Assembly: GCA_958430865.1 (NCBI GenBank)
Contig: CAUDNR010002413.1
Location: 1-64,000, forward strand
DNA length: 64,000 bases
Source: Entrophospora sp. SA101
Taxonomy: Eukaryota; Glomeromycota; Glomeromycetes; Entrophosporales; Entrophosporaceae
Direction: 5' to 3'
The translations under genes and the position numbers were made by a program. The notes beneath the pieces were generated by a model. It did not search any database, was not told where the DNA came from, and saw only the letters and a list, made by a program, of their open reading frames with translations. Below, in pieces: positions 31,714 to 44,140 of this stretch (position 1 is its first letter; every line of letters starts with the position of its first letter).

Positions 31714-33904
31714 TTATTCTTCCAAAGGTTGATATTGAGGTGTTGTATCATGTGGTGATACTTTACGTGGTGGTACGTCTGTTTTATTATTATTATTAAT
31801 GGGAATATTATAATAATTATCTGCTGGATCAATTGGTTTCGTTCGCCAAGTTTCTTTATTTTGATCATGTCCCGTATTATTATTGTTGTTGTTGGAATTT
31901 CCGCCAGTAAGAATATTAGCGGCGTTGCCAATGATGTCCTTATTTGCTAGACCTTTAATATTGGTATTGATATTACTGGTTAGATTACTAATATTGGAAT
32001 TAATATTGGATTTTTGTCGAAGTTTTGAAACTTGAACTTGAAGTCGTTGAATACTATCTTGTAAAAGTTGAACAGCTTCTTTCAATTTTTCGGTAATTGT
32101 GGCTTCAAGTTGCTTTTTAATCTTGTTCTGAGCCAATGGAGTTAAAATTTTATACAAGACACTACAAAAATAAAAAATATGCATATTCATCAGAAAAAAT
32201 AATTCTCTTTTTCCCAGATTAAAAAAATACACATCACTTACTCATGTTTTGATTGGTGTATACGAAGTTTGAGGCTTTCAATGGTAGTTTCTGCTTCTAA
32301 TACATTGAATCGAAGATTTGGATGGTCTTTTGTTGGCGCTTCTAACAATAATTTTAGATAAAACCTTAAACCATTATTTGGAATGGAAAAGTCGACTAAT
32401 CCTAAATCATTCATATTGATCACTCCTTTCTTCTTCTTGTAATAAAATGCAATGTTACGTGCATCAGCACGGATTTTAGAACTAATTTATTTAAACAGGA
32501 ATAAAATAAATAAATTAGTTGAAATCGATTGATTAAAAAAAATTAACGATTAACGACGAATAGTAATTACATACACTTCAAAGAAGGCATAATTTTTTAT
32601 TAGACTGGTGGATTCACGATCTAGATTAATATCTGATGTTAAGCTGAGGTGAGCATGACTTGGTAAAATTTCTGGTAAGTGAAGAACCATATTATCAAAA
32701 GCGAAATCATATTCATCATCTGAATTTTCAATTCTTGGAAGTGGTAAATATTGCAACTGAGTGGTAATAACAGGGATGATTTTTGCAGCATCTTTAATGA
32801 GCTCATATTTAATTGTTGGACTTCCACTTTCATCCAAGAAAAGATCAGTAATCAAATTATCGAAGTCTCTTCTCCACTGAGCAGTAGTTGGATCGTTTTG
32901 GATTGCTTCATTGAAGGAATTAGCTTGTCTTCGAACATTTTCACTTTGTTCACGATATTTCTCTAACAAAATTTGTCTACCAGTGGTAATCAATTCTGAT
33001 CCAAACTGTGTGTAATCTGTATTCTGTACGAATTCAGTGTCGTGAAGTGAACTGCCAATAAATTGTCGAACTTCTTTGAAATAATCACGTAACTCTTGAT
33101 CATTTTTCATTTGTCTACCAAATTCTCTGATTGAATCAATCAAAGGATCGAGCGATTGATTAGCAAATTTCTCAACAATATCTTTGGCATTTTTAGTGGC
33201 AATTTGTATGGAATCATTTTTATTTATTTCTTCTCGAGGGACAGCCAAATTATCAGATAAATGTTGAGTAAGTTCTTGAGTTTGTTGTGAAAGTTGGGAG
33301 ATCAAATCCATTAATTCACTAATTGCGTCTTGATACTGTTGATTTTTGTGTGCTTCAATCATGACATTTTTAAAGCGATTCACCAATCGATCACGTTCTT
33401 CATCGCTAAGTTTACGAACGGAGACATTTTGTTGAACAGAAGATTGTAATGATTTTACACCACCAGTGGTAGCTTCTTTTAACGATTTTTTGCCTTCACT
33501 AAAATCTTTAATATGTTCGCCACCAATGTTTGCAGCATTCTTGGCTAATGGATAGGCATTTTCCCGTAATGTTTGTGAAGTTCTGTCTGCAGTTTCCCTT
33601 GCATTTTGTTGAATTTCCATCTTTGTTTGGTCAGGATCTTGAGCATGGGATCCCTGCATGACGATGTTATTATTATCATCATAATCATTTTGATTATCAT
33701 TTTGATTATCACTTTGGTTTGGAAGATTTATGCTAACTACTTCTTGAGCAATCGAGTTAAGATCATTGAGTAATGCACGAAATTCTGGACTTGACATAAC
33801 AAGACTAGGGATTCTAAGGATTTTTTGGTAAGCACTTTGGGCTGTTTGTGATGCATCTCTTTGTGCAGCTGAAGTTTCTGTTCGAACTTTTTGTTTAAAA
33901 TCAC
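31714..33904 (-). CDS. HAM1-like (BPI/TULIP-like) fungal protein, 5' end missing
   Basis: Three exons (32575-33904, 32242-32481, 31714-32161) join in frame, giving about 670 residues. The order resembles fungal HAM1-like proteins: an amphipathic helical part (KIPSLV-like, SSPEFRALLNDLNSIAQEVV), then DEERDRLVNRFKNVMIEAHK, then PTIKYELIKDAAKIIPVI, FDNMVLHLPEILPSH, RADARNIAFYYKKKKG, LRFYLKLLLEAP and KLRIHQSKHE followed by ILTPLAQNKIKKQLEATI. The later half is the region thought to form a lipid-binding, BPI-like fold. The C-terminus is Asn/Pro-rich and disordered. The first visible exon opens in mid-codon after an acceptor, and similarity starts before the first Met (33797), so upstream exons are lost or replaced by the Tc1 fragment. 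Function is not established. Confidence 0.65.
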
Positions 33905-33969
33905 CTGGAATAGACGTATTATCTGTTTTTTGTTTTTTTTTTTTTGATTTATTGTGTAAACAAATAAAA

Positions 33970-34234
33970 ATCCTACATAATAATAAAAATAAAATTTATA
34001 TCGATTTATAGCTTAGATTAACTAGAATATGAATACAAAATTTGGTAATTTTGGCTAGCATAGATAATTAATAATAAAATTAAAAAAATTGGTAATTAAA
34101 ATCGGATTTATAAAAATCAAGATTGTCAAAAATTTTTTTAATCTTAAAACGAAGAGGAAAAATTTTGTGCCTTCATGAAGGTACCTAATTGACCCTCACA
34201 ACCCTCAGATCTTAATCCGGTTGAACATCTTTTG
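33970..34234 (+). mobile_element. Internal fragment of the Tc1-like element
   Basis: This matches the reverse complement of about 29092-29355 of the full element, including the CCTTCATGAAGGTACC palindrome and the start of the transposase DLNPVEHL block. Neither terminal repeat is present. It lies exactly between the truncated VPS9 gene and the truncated HAM1-like gene. At its right end AACATCTTT is shared with the 18-bp minisatellite unit of the VPS9 gene. Confidence 0.85.
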
Positions 34235-36299
34235 CGGAATCAACATCTTTTGCGGAGTCAACATCTTTTGCAAACTCGACATCTTTTACAGGTTCGATAT
34301 CTTTTACAGAATCCATATCTTTTGTAGAATTCACATCTTTTACAGAGTCGATAGCATTCTTTTTTTCCCTTTTTTTAAGAGATTCTAAAACAGACACCAT
34401 TAGAATACTACTATAATATTTATTATTATTATTATTATCTTTTCTTAAAGTAATTTATCATTAATAATTACCAACAATGATCTTATGACATAGCACAAGA
34501 CTTTCAAGTTTTTCAAGTGGAGATTTTCTCTTGTTCAGATTTTGTAATTCTATACCAGCGTTCTGAACTGCCATATCAATCGATTCTTGCTGATTTGATT
34601 CAATAATATCAACACCAAGATGTTTTAAATTTAAATCTAGTAGGTTTAATGCTGCTATTTTTGAACTTAACAAGTTATCATGTATACCATTATCATTTGA
34701 CCAGTTTGGACAAAAAATACTAAGTTTAAAAAAAAAATTTATTAATTAATTAATCATTAACATATATTATAAATCAATAGTCAATATATATATATATATT
34801 TTATAATAAGTGAGATAACTTACTTATCGTATAGCGTGGCACATACATATTTCTCGATGGCATTTAATTTTTCAAATATTTCAATCTCTGAATCATCAAT
34901 TGATTTTTCAGTGGTATTGATCTGTTTCTCAATTTCTGAATGTATAAATTCATAAAATAATTGGATTTTTTCACATGTTGACTCTTCATTTAATGGTGGA
35001 TCTTTTATAAATTTATCAATAAAACTATTATCAATAACAATATATTAGTATCATAATAATAATCAATAATAATAATAAAATTTGGAAAAAATCTTAACCT
35101 GTTAACTTCAATAAGCAATGATTCAGATAAATTAGGTAGTTCAATGTTTTTTTTATTGGCTGTTTCTTTTGTGGCAATTTTCTCTGATATTTCTTTAAAT
35201 TTAAGTGACGATTCTATTACAATTGCTTGGATCGTCATTCCTTGTAATAAAATATCAACATTACTATTGGTTATCTTGATGGTTGGATAATCATCATCAA
35301 GATCATCTGGTATTGCAAAAGAGTCAAATACTGATCTGTGAATCACAAAGATCATTTTAAATAATTATTAAATGCCCCAATTGTTAAACAACCTGTTACT
35401 AAAAGTACAATATTAAATGAATCTCTCTCTACCTGCGATTCTTTGGATTATCCAAAAACGTTGAGGAAAGTTCATGTTCTGAAGGCATTAAATCTATAGC
35501 CTTAAAAACCTCACTATTAATGATTTAAATAAATATATAAATATACGTAAAAAATATTATTTATTTTCCAACAAATTATATTAAAAATCTATCACGCATA
35601 CTTTTGAATGAATCCTCTGATTGCACTCATTGTTATTACTTTAGTACCTTCATCTATTGGTAATGTGAAAATTATATGATCTTGCAACAAATCCCTATCA
35701 ATTGTCTCGAATGGCATAATAGATGATGCTGGAAGTAATAATGTTGCCTAATAATTATTATAATCATTATTTAATTATAATAGTTTAGTAACAATTCATC
35801 AAAAACATAGCAAACAAACCTTTTTGGAGATTAATAATTGTATGATATCAGAATACATCTTATCCATTTCACGAAGTTTAGTCAATATTTGTCCACCAAC
35901 AGAATCTACCGATACCGGATACGAAAAAAATCTTAAAGAAGAAGAAGAAGAAGAAGTTGATGAAGAAGAAGGTGATCGTCTGGTAAGTGGACTTGCCCAT
36001 TTAGAAATCAGTAGATCACTGTTGTTGTCCTCCTCGTCATCATTATTTAACAAAGGATGATGAGTTAAAGAATCAATGCTTTGTACTTGTTTCAATCGTA
36101 TTGAATTGAATTGTGAAGATGTTGGACTTTTCATTTGTAAACTTGTACTAGCAGTTGCAATAGTAACTGGCGAAGAAACCAATTCTTCTAAATTTACATG
36201 ATTACTATTACTATTTGAATTAGTATTAGTAATAGTATCGGATGTATTTGGAGTATTAAGATCAGAATTACTCGAGTAATTTTGTCCCTCGATTTCCAT
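34212..36299 (-). CDS. VPS9-domain protein (putative Rab5-type GEF), domain cut short
   Basis: VPS9 domains exchange nucleotide on Rab5-family GTPases in endocytic traffic. Seven exons (35820-36299, 35602-35747, 35433-35513, 35099-35335, 34824-35024, 34472-34719, 34212-34384) give about 521 residues in frame. The N-terminus is Ser/Asn-rich. The domain is shown by FIKDPPLNEE, IEKYVCATLYDKIFCPN, LLSSKIAALNLLDLNLKHLG and SPLEKLESLVLCHKIIV. The expected second half, with its conserved Asp and LP(I/V)L helix, is missing. Instead there are seven hexapeptides of the type SAKDVD, encoded by an 18-bp minisatellite. The last residues (VQPD) and the stop codon come from the Tc1 fragment. It is therefore probably a truncated, non-functional allele, or one with a new tail. 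Confidence 0.7.
34228..34348. repeat. 18-bp coding minisatellite
   Basis: About seven units like ACATCTTTTGCGGAGTCA encode, on the minus strand, hexapeptides such as SVKDVN, STKDMD and SAKDVD. The two units next to the Tc1 fragment are the most alike, which suggests recent growth at that end. Confidence 0.85.
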
Positions 36300-37562
36300 C
36301 TCTAAATATACAAGTAATGGTAATTAGTTACAATGCATGATTGTTAAATCGCAACTAAAATTCAAGCTTGAATACTTACATAATAGCAGTAGTGGTGAGT
36401 GAGTGATATAATGTATTAATAATTTATATATGAGCTGTTCTAGATATTTTTGAATGTGTTGGAATTCTTTTAAGTTTTAAAGTATTTAAAATTTAATTGG
36501 TTACATTTTTATACATTTATATTTAATATAAATAGCATAATATTAACGTCTCAACATTATAGGAAAATCCATTCTGCATAAAATTGTTGTTGGCAGAAGG
36601 TAAATTATTGGACAAAATTCGTTTTAGATCATTCAACAAGCTTTCAACATGTGGATCAAATAGAAGCTTGATGAATCGGAATGTGATATTTCTAAATAGC
36701 AGTGAATTTTATAGATTAACCTGTCAGTGTTAATAATGATAGTTTAGCTCGATTAATTGAGGAACAAAGAATTATCCGTTTGTTCAACCAGCTTTTATAA
36801 TTTTGTCAATTAAATTAATAAATGCAATTTCAAAACATTCACAGTCAATAATAGATTATAAATCTGATCTGATGGTAATAATGATTTAGATTCTTCGTTA
36901 ATACAAACATTTTAAAATTTAGAGTAATAATAGTAGTTCTTGGTATCAATTTCAACTTTTTTAAAATCTATTTCATTCCAAACCTCAAAATTCTGGAATT
37001 ATTATTTATGAGCATCACTTTGATAGATTTAATCGAAAACACTTGAAGAGCTAATGATAATTGACCATCTACCAATAAATTACCAGGATAAATTAGATCA
37101 AGAGTTAGCTTGTGTATTTAGAAATAGTTACGATCAGAAGGATATATAATTGATGATGATATATTACGAGTATTAAACCAAATTTATCAATAAATTTAAA
37201 TTCTATTTTTATTTTTTTCAATAATAAATAATTCATTGGATCTTTGCTTAAACCTTTATGATAGAAACAAATAATTGATGGACAAGAAATCAAAGTATAA
37301 TTAAGAATTTTATAAATTATAAATAAGTTTCATCATTTTTATCTATTTTTTCTTAGATGATTTTCGAGCAATAAAAATCAATGATGCAGTCCCTTTTAAT
37401 AAATTTTTTGAATTTACATCACGTCGAGAGCACTAGTACTTATTTCGTGTACATTCTCAGGGAATCAAGGAAAAGGTGTATTAGTATTGGCATTATTTCT
37501 CAATTATCCATTTTTTTCTTCGATGAACTCAAACAAAACAATGAAATAATGATCGTCTAAAT
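36300..37562. other. Intergenic region, no gene supported
   Basis: This is the upstream flank of the VPS9 gene, followed by about 1 kb with short broken frames on both strands. A stretch on the plus strand at about 36800-36870 (KLINAISKHSQSIIDYKS) looks protein-like and may be the relic of a fungal F-box or similar gene. I cannot support a call. Confidence 0.35.
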
Positions 37563-38640
37563 TTGACTACACTTCTTGATAACACTTTTCCTGCTTTTAT
37601 TCATCGAACTACTCATCAAAATTCTGTCGAACAGCCTAATCAACGACAACCTCCTGAATCAACTAATCAACATATCTCTCAACAAAATAATGGCGGTAAT
37701 TGTTCTGAACAGACAACGACAACCAATCAATATACCAATTTATTAGCTGTACAAGAGCAACTTCAATGATGGCAGAGAAACACAAACGTCAATAACAACA
37801 ACAACAGCGACGATAACAACGATAATAACAATATCAACGACAACCTTATCACATTGGCACCAGCAGAGTTATATCGTCCCATGCTCATCTGAAAAAATTT
37901 AGTAAGCAATTAGTATTTATAAACAGCTAACAGTTTATATTGAAGGAATTGAGCCTAGATGCTCCTCGCACATTATTAACACGGATGAATCAGTTCATCT
38001 GAATTCACAATATGAGAAAAACCCCTCTAACGATACCTTTGACAGAGGCAGAGGAGGATATACTCAAGGAATTAGACCCAGGAGTATTTATAGCTAACAC
38101 TCTTATCAACATTGAAAATTTTAAATCGCTCACTAATCACCATCCCAATCGAGAGTTCGTGAATTATATAATAATAAGGTTTATCAAAAGACTTTCGTTA
38201 CAAATGAACCTCGTACATCAGTATTCAAAGAATTCATTGACAACGATAGAATTATAGGTCCTTTTGAGTTTACGAACCTATCTGGGAATTCATGTAGAAT
38301 CAATTCGTCTGTACTAGCACCTAGACGAGACAATGAAGAGAAGTTCCGAGCATAGGGTTTCCATCTTTCTTATAAAAATGCTGGTCATGCGGCGAGGTAG
38401 ATTTGTGGTTTTGGAGAAGGTTGCTTTTTATCAAAAAGTATGACTACTGCATTTTACCTATACATCCTCTCGACCAAAAATCACAAGGTTTTGTCTACAA
38501 TGGTAAAGTATGCCTCAATAGAAGACTATATAGCTTTTAATAATCGCGCATCAGAAGGAATTTTTTGCAGGTTTGCGGACCTGTTTATATGTATTGCCGG
38601 TGATTTAGAATACCAGCAAAAATGCACTTGAACGAATTTC
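37563..38640 (+). pseudogene. DIRS-type retrotransposon remnant (RT 5' part)
   Basis: It begins with a Gln/Thr-rich segment (37563-37769). Later come LTEAEEDILKELDPGVFIAN, NHHPNREFVNYII and then, in a shifted frame, EPRTSVFKEFIDNDRIIGPF, followed by blocks like the reverse-transcriptase start (SSVLAPRRDNEEKFR, FHLSYKNAG) and RASEGIFCRFADLF, the counterpart of the DIRS R-SPGIFNRFAD block. Frame shifts and stops show decay. This part precedes, in protein order, the part found at 30560-31206. Confidence 0.65.
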
Positions 38641-38961
38641 TCCTGATCACACTCTGTAAATCAAGAGTAAATGCAGAGGAACACCTCTATAGGTCGAAGA
38701 GATTGCGATGGAAGTTCTTCAGACGAGATTCAGATAACAATCAACTGTCATTTTAGCACTTTGAGAGAGTAAATACTATTTGTGTGAATACATCATAACA
38801 ATTTATAAATATATTTTTTTTAACCAGCTACTGAGCGTATTTGGTCTATTTATTTGGGGACACATAAGTTAATTAATAATTTAAAAATATACAATGTTTA
38901 TTAATAACAGTATGATGATATTAATAAAAGATCATCTCATTATTGGCCAGTAACGACATGT
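38641..38961. other. Spacer between the DIRS relic and the Tc1-like element
   Basis: No gene or RNA is supported. The stretch may contain the tail of the DIRS relic. Confidence 0.4.
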
Positions 38962-39381
38962 ACACTCCCTGGACAAAAGTATCCGGACACCTGTTTTTAC
39001 TAATTATTATTATACAGAAACGCGCATAATAACTACACATAAAATTTTATCAAAATGTAGCTTAGGTTTTGATGAATATGCATGTAAATTTTGATACTCT
39101 CACAACGTCTAAAAAAATTTTAATTAAAAAAATCCGAAACTCGACGAAAATGATGATGATCAACAAAATATTTATTTTGTGTAAATAAAAAAAATGAAAT
39201 AAAATATCGAGTCGGCTATCCATCGCTAGAAATGCATGTCTCGATCCTTCTAGACATGTTTTCTATTAATTTGTAGTAAGTTTCATATGGAGTTCGTTGA
39301 CTACACTTCTTGTAAAGCAGCTTCCAACTCGTTGGCATTTTTTGGGTATTATGTTCACTTATCTAATCGCCTCCCTAGTTC
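38962..39381 (-). mobile_element. Tc1-like element, interrupted by an assembly gap
   Basis: The left terminus CACTCCCTGGACAAAAGTAT is preceded by TA at 38960-38961 and matches 28648 onward through the terminal repeat and the transposase C-terminal relic. The sequence stops in the transposase region at the run of N. Small indels separate it from the copy at 28648 (an extra TTATTA near the end, and a shorter spacer around 39183). Confidence 0.9.
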
Positions 39382-39391
39382 NNNNNNNNNN
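39382..39391. other. Assembly gap of 10 N
   Basis: A run of ten N interrupts the Tc1-like element. The real distance, and even the adjacency of the two sides, is not proven by the sequence. Confidence 1.
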
Positions 39392-40606
39392 AACAGTACA
39401 ATTGTATTACTACTACAATGTGATAGTGATATTTTCTCCCACTTCTTATATTATCTCTATATAAAAATAGTTAATATGAAACTCATTTATATCAGGTCTA
39501 CTATGGAACCCAAAAATTACAGCACCATTAGAAGTATTTTGAAAAAGGAGCAAGGTGAAAAAATTGCTCCTTACATTTCAAAAATCAATCATATTAATAT
39601 AGTCATTGATGTTCTTCAGTAATTCTTAACAAACCCATATCTGAATCTAATAATAAATAAATATTATTATTTCCAAGATAAAAATATAAATTTTTGTCAA
39701 TAATTACTAAAAGCCTTTACCCAAATCTTCATGTAACTTCAGCAAAAAACTTTATCAAAATCGGATGTTACCTCAATTATAATAATCTGGGGTTTTGTTA
39801 CTACCAACTTGGGTAAGCCTAATATGAAGAGTGTTGGGTAAACCCATTAGTAAATTTTGAAAACTTTAGGGTAACCTATCTATGTAGTTTCCGGGGTCAT
39901 ATTCATAATAATGTATGACTACTAATACGATACTAAATGTATTTTAAAAATTAAAATAAAGAATTTAAGAATTAAATTTTATTTTAATAATTTATTAAAT
40001 AGTATGATAGAAGTCAAGCTAGAGGCTTTAAAGGTTGTTTAAAATTGCAATTGAAATTGAAAGTAACAATATAGAAATAGATAGAATATGAATTATTAAT
40101 ATTGAGAAAGAAACTGTATTGACTTGACGAAATTGGTTTAAAATAAAAATTTTTTTAACCAGTCATGCACCGAACATTAATTATGTGGAAGAGATCTTTG
40201 TGTACGTGAGATTGATGATAATAAATATTTTTGTTTCCTTTTGTCAAGTTTTGAATCAAATCATATGTTTTGCTTATTGAGTACTATTTAATTAATTGAA
40301 TACACTTTTCTAAGTCATTCATTTTTATAATTTATTCTTATAAAATAATCAGATATCTTACCATTAATTTATTCAAATTTTCATAAAATATCTTTTCGCC
40401 CAAACTATTTTTAACTGGAATGTCAATACTGGTAACCAGCCTAACTCTATATATACTGTACCAGGTTGGTCAAGCACAAAGATTTTCATTACAAAACCTT
40501 GAAGAAAGATTTAGAAATTATTATATTTCACCATTAAATACTAACTAATATATAAAACATAAAAAACATTTCTTACCAGCTACTAAAACACCATATATAT
40601 TTACAC
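39392..40606. other. Single-copy sequence right of the gap, no gene supported
   Basis: A short plus-strand frame at 39503-39622 reads KEQGEKIAPYISKINH and may be a relic. Around 39712-39820 an inverted pair (AGCCTTTACCCAA and TTGGGTAAGCCT) suggests a small MITE-like repeat, with a further GGGTAA motif behind it. Nothing else is recognised. Confidence 0.35.
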
Positions 40607-40760
40607 CAGGGTTGGCAAATTGACTGGTCCATTGAGAACAGATGGATTTTGGACTGGCCCATTGCCATTAATAAAATACTAAATATGGTTAAAGTGTTAC
40701 ACTAATGGACCCAATGGACCACCAATAGACCATCAATGGATGGCACATTTGTCAACCCTG
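40607..40760. mobile_element. hAT-type MITE at the duplication edge, copy 2
   Basis: Same element as 3494-3647. The right side keeps ATATAACC, but the left flank is TTTACAC, so the target-site duplication is absent. Its first 60 bp differ from copy 1 (for example CAGATGGAT instead of CATATTGAT), which suggests the left part comes from another MITE copy. Confidence 0.85.
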
Positions 40761-41043
40761 ATATAACCCAGTTTGTTAAATGTATAAGAAAATCTGCAGA
40801 TGAAGAATATTATATTGAAACAGACAAAAATTTTATTTTTAAAATTGATAAAATCAACTCAACAATTCAATATTAATTAGAGTCAAAGAACCTAGTCATG
40901 CAATATTTCATCATGGAAGCAGACGCACTGGTGATGGAATAATCCTAAACTTTGAGGATTTAAATTTATATAATAATTGGCTGAATGATGAACCATATTG
41001 TCATTACTTTTTTGATGAATTTTCTTCATATAAGAGGATTTGA
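40761..41043 (+). pseudogene. TLDc relic, 3' part only (copy 2)
   Basis: This corresponds to 3648-3930. The upstream GGYNP part found in copy 1 is absent because the duplication starts within the MITE. Confidence 0.6.
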
Positions 41044-44000
41044 ATGTTAAAAATAGGCGTCAAATTTTGGAAGAATGTGAAATTTATGAATTATAAAATA
41101 AAATTTAATATATTTCCACTCAATCACAGAAATACTATTACAATTCTCTATAATATATGTAATTTTTACCTAACAACTAGAATGACAAGTTGCCAACCAA
41201 TGATCATCACCACCATTTTTTTTTTAATAACAGCTAGAAAGGCTCTTGAATTTCTTTTGCTCTAACAATAGATCCGCCTTTGTCTTCTGCTAGGGATGAA
41301 TAATCAACACAAGAACAAAAAAAATTATTATTTTAAGAGCACATAGTGTTGTACAAAGAAAACCCATTACTATTTTTTTTTGAAACACAAGATGAAGAGA
41401 GCTGGGTATTCATTAATAAACATGGAGTATTATTTGGCATGAAGAATATATTCTGTTGTTAACAATAGCCAAGGATATTTGTTTTTGTATTGACCCCCTT
41501 TTTTTTTTTTTGTCTTATAGTGGAATGAAATCCAAATGTGAGTGAAATCTATTATGTCTTCTACACTATGTAGCAATAGGTAATTATATAATATTCCTTG
41601 TCATGTGGCAATTGTTCTTTCTGTTATAGCATTAATATACACTTGATTACCAAAAGTTCTTTTGCATTAATATACTAAATAAATATCTGTGATTTTTATA
41701 TCATTTGATAGCTCTGGTATTTGAGATTTTGATTTTGATTTTGATTTTGATTTTGATTTTGATTTATGATATCATTGTTATGCCACCAAGAATAAACATT
41801 CACTGGATAATTAATTTAATGATCAAATGAATACAATTATTCACCAAATGATTATCTGGATGCACTTTAATAATTCCGCAACAGACCACATACAAAAAAC
41901 CCAATAAACGTCGTTTGTAGCTTAGGTTCTTGTAAATATATATGCAAAATTTGACTTCTCTACTGTGTTTATTAAATTAATGGTTGAAGAAATAAAACTT
42001 TGTCCAAATTTTTTTGGAAAAGAAAAGATTACATTCATGAAATTCATGAAAAGACCAGAAAAACTCTATTATATGAATGTCACCCCAACACTATGATTTG
42101 ATAGTAATAGTATATACTTTAAATTTAAAAATATCCACCGCCCACCTTATATTCGCATTAATAAGGAAGAAGAAAAGGTCACCGACCACACTGATTCGTT
42201 TATCAAGTTGCAAATTTAAAAGTCATTCAAAGAGAAAAAATCGCATTTTTTGTGGACATTGAAGCATGTTTGTCAAAAATTAACCCCAAATAATATATTT
42301 CTGGAAGAATTGGAGAACGAAAACATGAATATGTGTCGGGTGTTTGTGACTTAAAATATATTGATTATATTATAATAGCACTGCAAGTTTTAATGACCCG
42401 AAGATGTTGCAAAACAACTTTTTCCTCAGACAAATCTTTTTCTAGAAAAAATAAAAAGCAAGTTTCAAATCTGTATGTTTGATCGTTTGATTTGATTTGA
42501 TGGTGACATACAATAGGGTTTTCCCGGTCCTTTCATGAATGTAATTACTACATCAAAGCTGACGTTTCAAGTTTAAACCTTTTCGAAGAATTTATTCAAA
42601 GAAAGCAAATACCCAATTTCTTGATTCCTGACACTTTGCTATTGCGGCAATTGCTTTACATAATTAATTCTTTTGATGCTTTATAACTTCATGGTTTCAA
42701 TTAGCTAATGATAAAATAATTGAAAATTTATTAAAAATGAATGTTTATTTAAGACCCATATTAATCACATGCAAATTGTAGATATGATTATTATGTGTTT
42801 TAATTTTTATATATTTATTGATGGCAGAGAAATAAGCTTTATATATATATTCACAAGAATGAGCTACAAAGTGATGCTTTTGATTTATTTTTATATGTAG
42901 TCTTTTGCAAATTTATTAAAAAAGTGCATCCGATACTTTCTTCTGGAAAGTCAAATTGTTCGTTTCCTTAGTATTAAACATGATCAGACCAACGACTGTT
43001 TATTAGAATTTATTTGGCAAAAAGATTATGTTTGTAATTTATAAAATCCGGATCAAATTTTCGAGAAATTTATCGACAATTATCTAGCAAATGGAGTTTT
43101 TCTTCAAGTCAGCTTGGAAAAAAGGAAATAGAAACTCGAATAGTTCTTAATTCGAAAAGACTCAAATATAAAATAAAATAATTCATTTAATAAATGGATA
43201 ATATAATTTATATTAATCCTGCGATCACTACCAAATACAAAGGGTACTAGTGTTTCCAAAACTCGAGAGTTTCGCAACCGTGCGAAAATCAAAAGGTTTC
43301 GCCATAAGTCGAAACTAGTTTTGATTTTTGACTATTGACTTTTGATTTAGTTTTGACATATAACTTTTAATTTTAGTTTTGACTTTCATCTCTTCAAAAT
43401 AGTTTTGGCGATCAACACTAAAGGGTACTAGCATATTGTGACAAGTCATTAAATATAGATGTTGGAAGCCAATATATTCTATTTTAAATGATTTGTGGTC
43501 CACTGGCAAGTTATTTGTACAAAGTCGCATAGTTTTTTTAAAAAATAAATAGTTTACTCTTGGCTTCACAGCGAAATATTCACTTCAAATCCTGTGTCAA
43601 AAGAACACACAGTTAACAAGGACCAGACGATAAGACTACATATCAAGATAAACGGGCCATGTTGAGTACAACCACATATCACCAACTTCCTTTCATCATC
43701 ATGACACCCAATTTCATTTTACCAAGAAAACTTTTCCCTCTTGATCCCACTGGACATCTGAAACTTCGCCAAATAGAAGTTTGGCGTTGATTGAAGTTAT
43801 GGTTACTGTTTATTTTCATCACATCCTTGATTTTTTAAAATGGATTTCTACTTTCATTCCGTGCATTAGTAATCGAAACTGAAACCAATCCGGTCCTGTG
43901 TAAACGGGAAAATGAACTTTTTATTATTTATTTTACGTGAAAACAACTTACACCTGTCCTTAAAACAAAATGATTACTAATAACACTGCCAATTGATATG

Positions 44001-44140
44001 CGTTAATGGTGAGCTAAGTGATAAATTGTTGATCTAAATTTTCAATGATATCGTCAAAAGATTTACTATTTATGCACAACGTCGATCAATTATTATTTAA
44101 AAAATCATTCTTTTTTAGATCAATTAAAAAATAATAAAAA
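41044..44140. other. Intergenic region, copy 2
   Basis: Equivalent of 3931-7028, with the same (TTTTGA)n tract at 41727-41765 and no supported gene. Confidence 0.5.
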
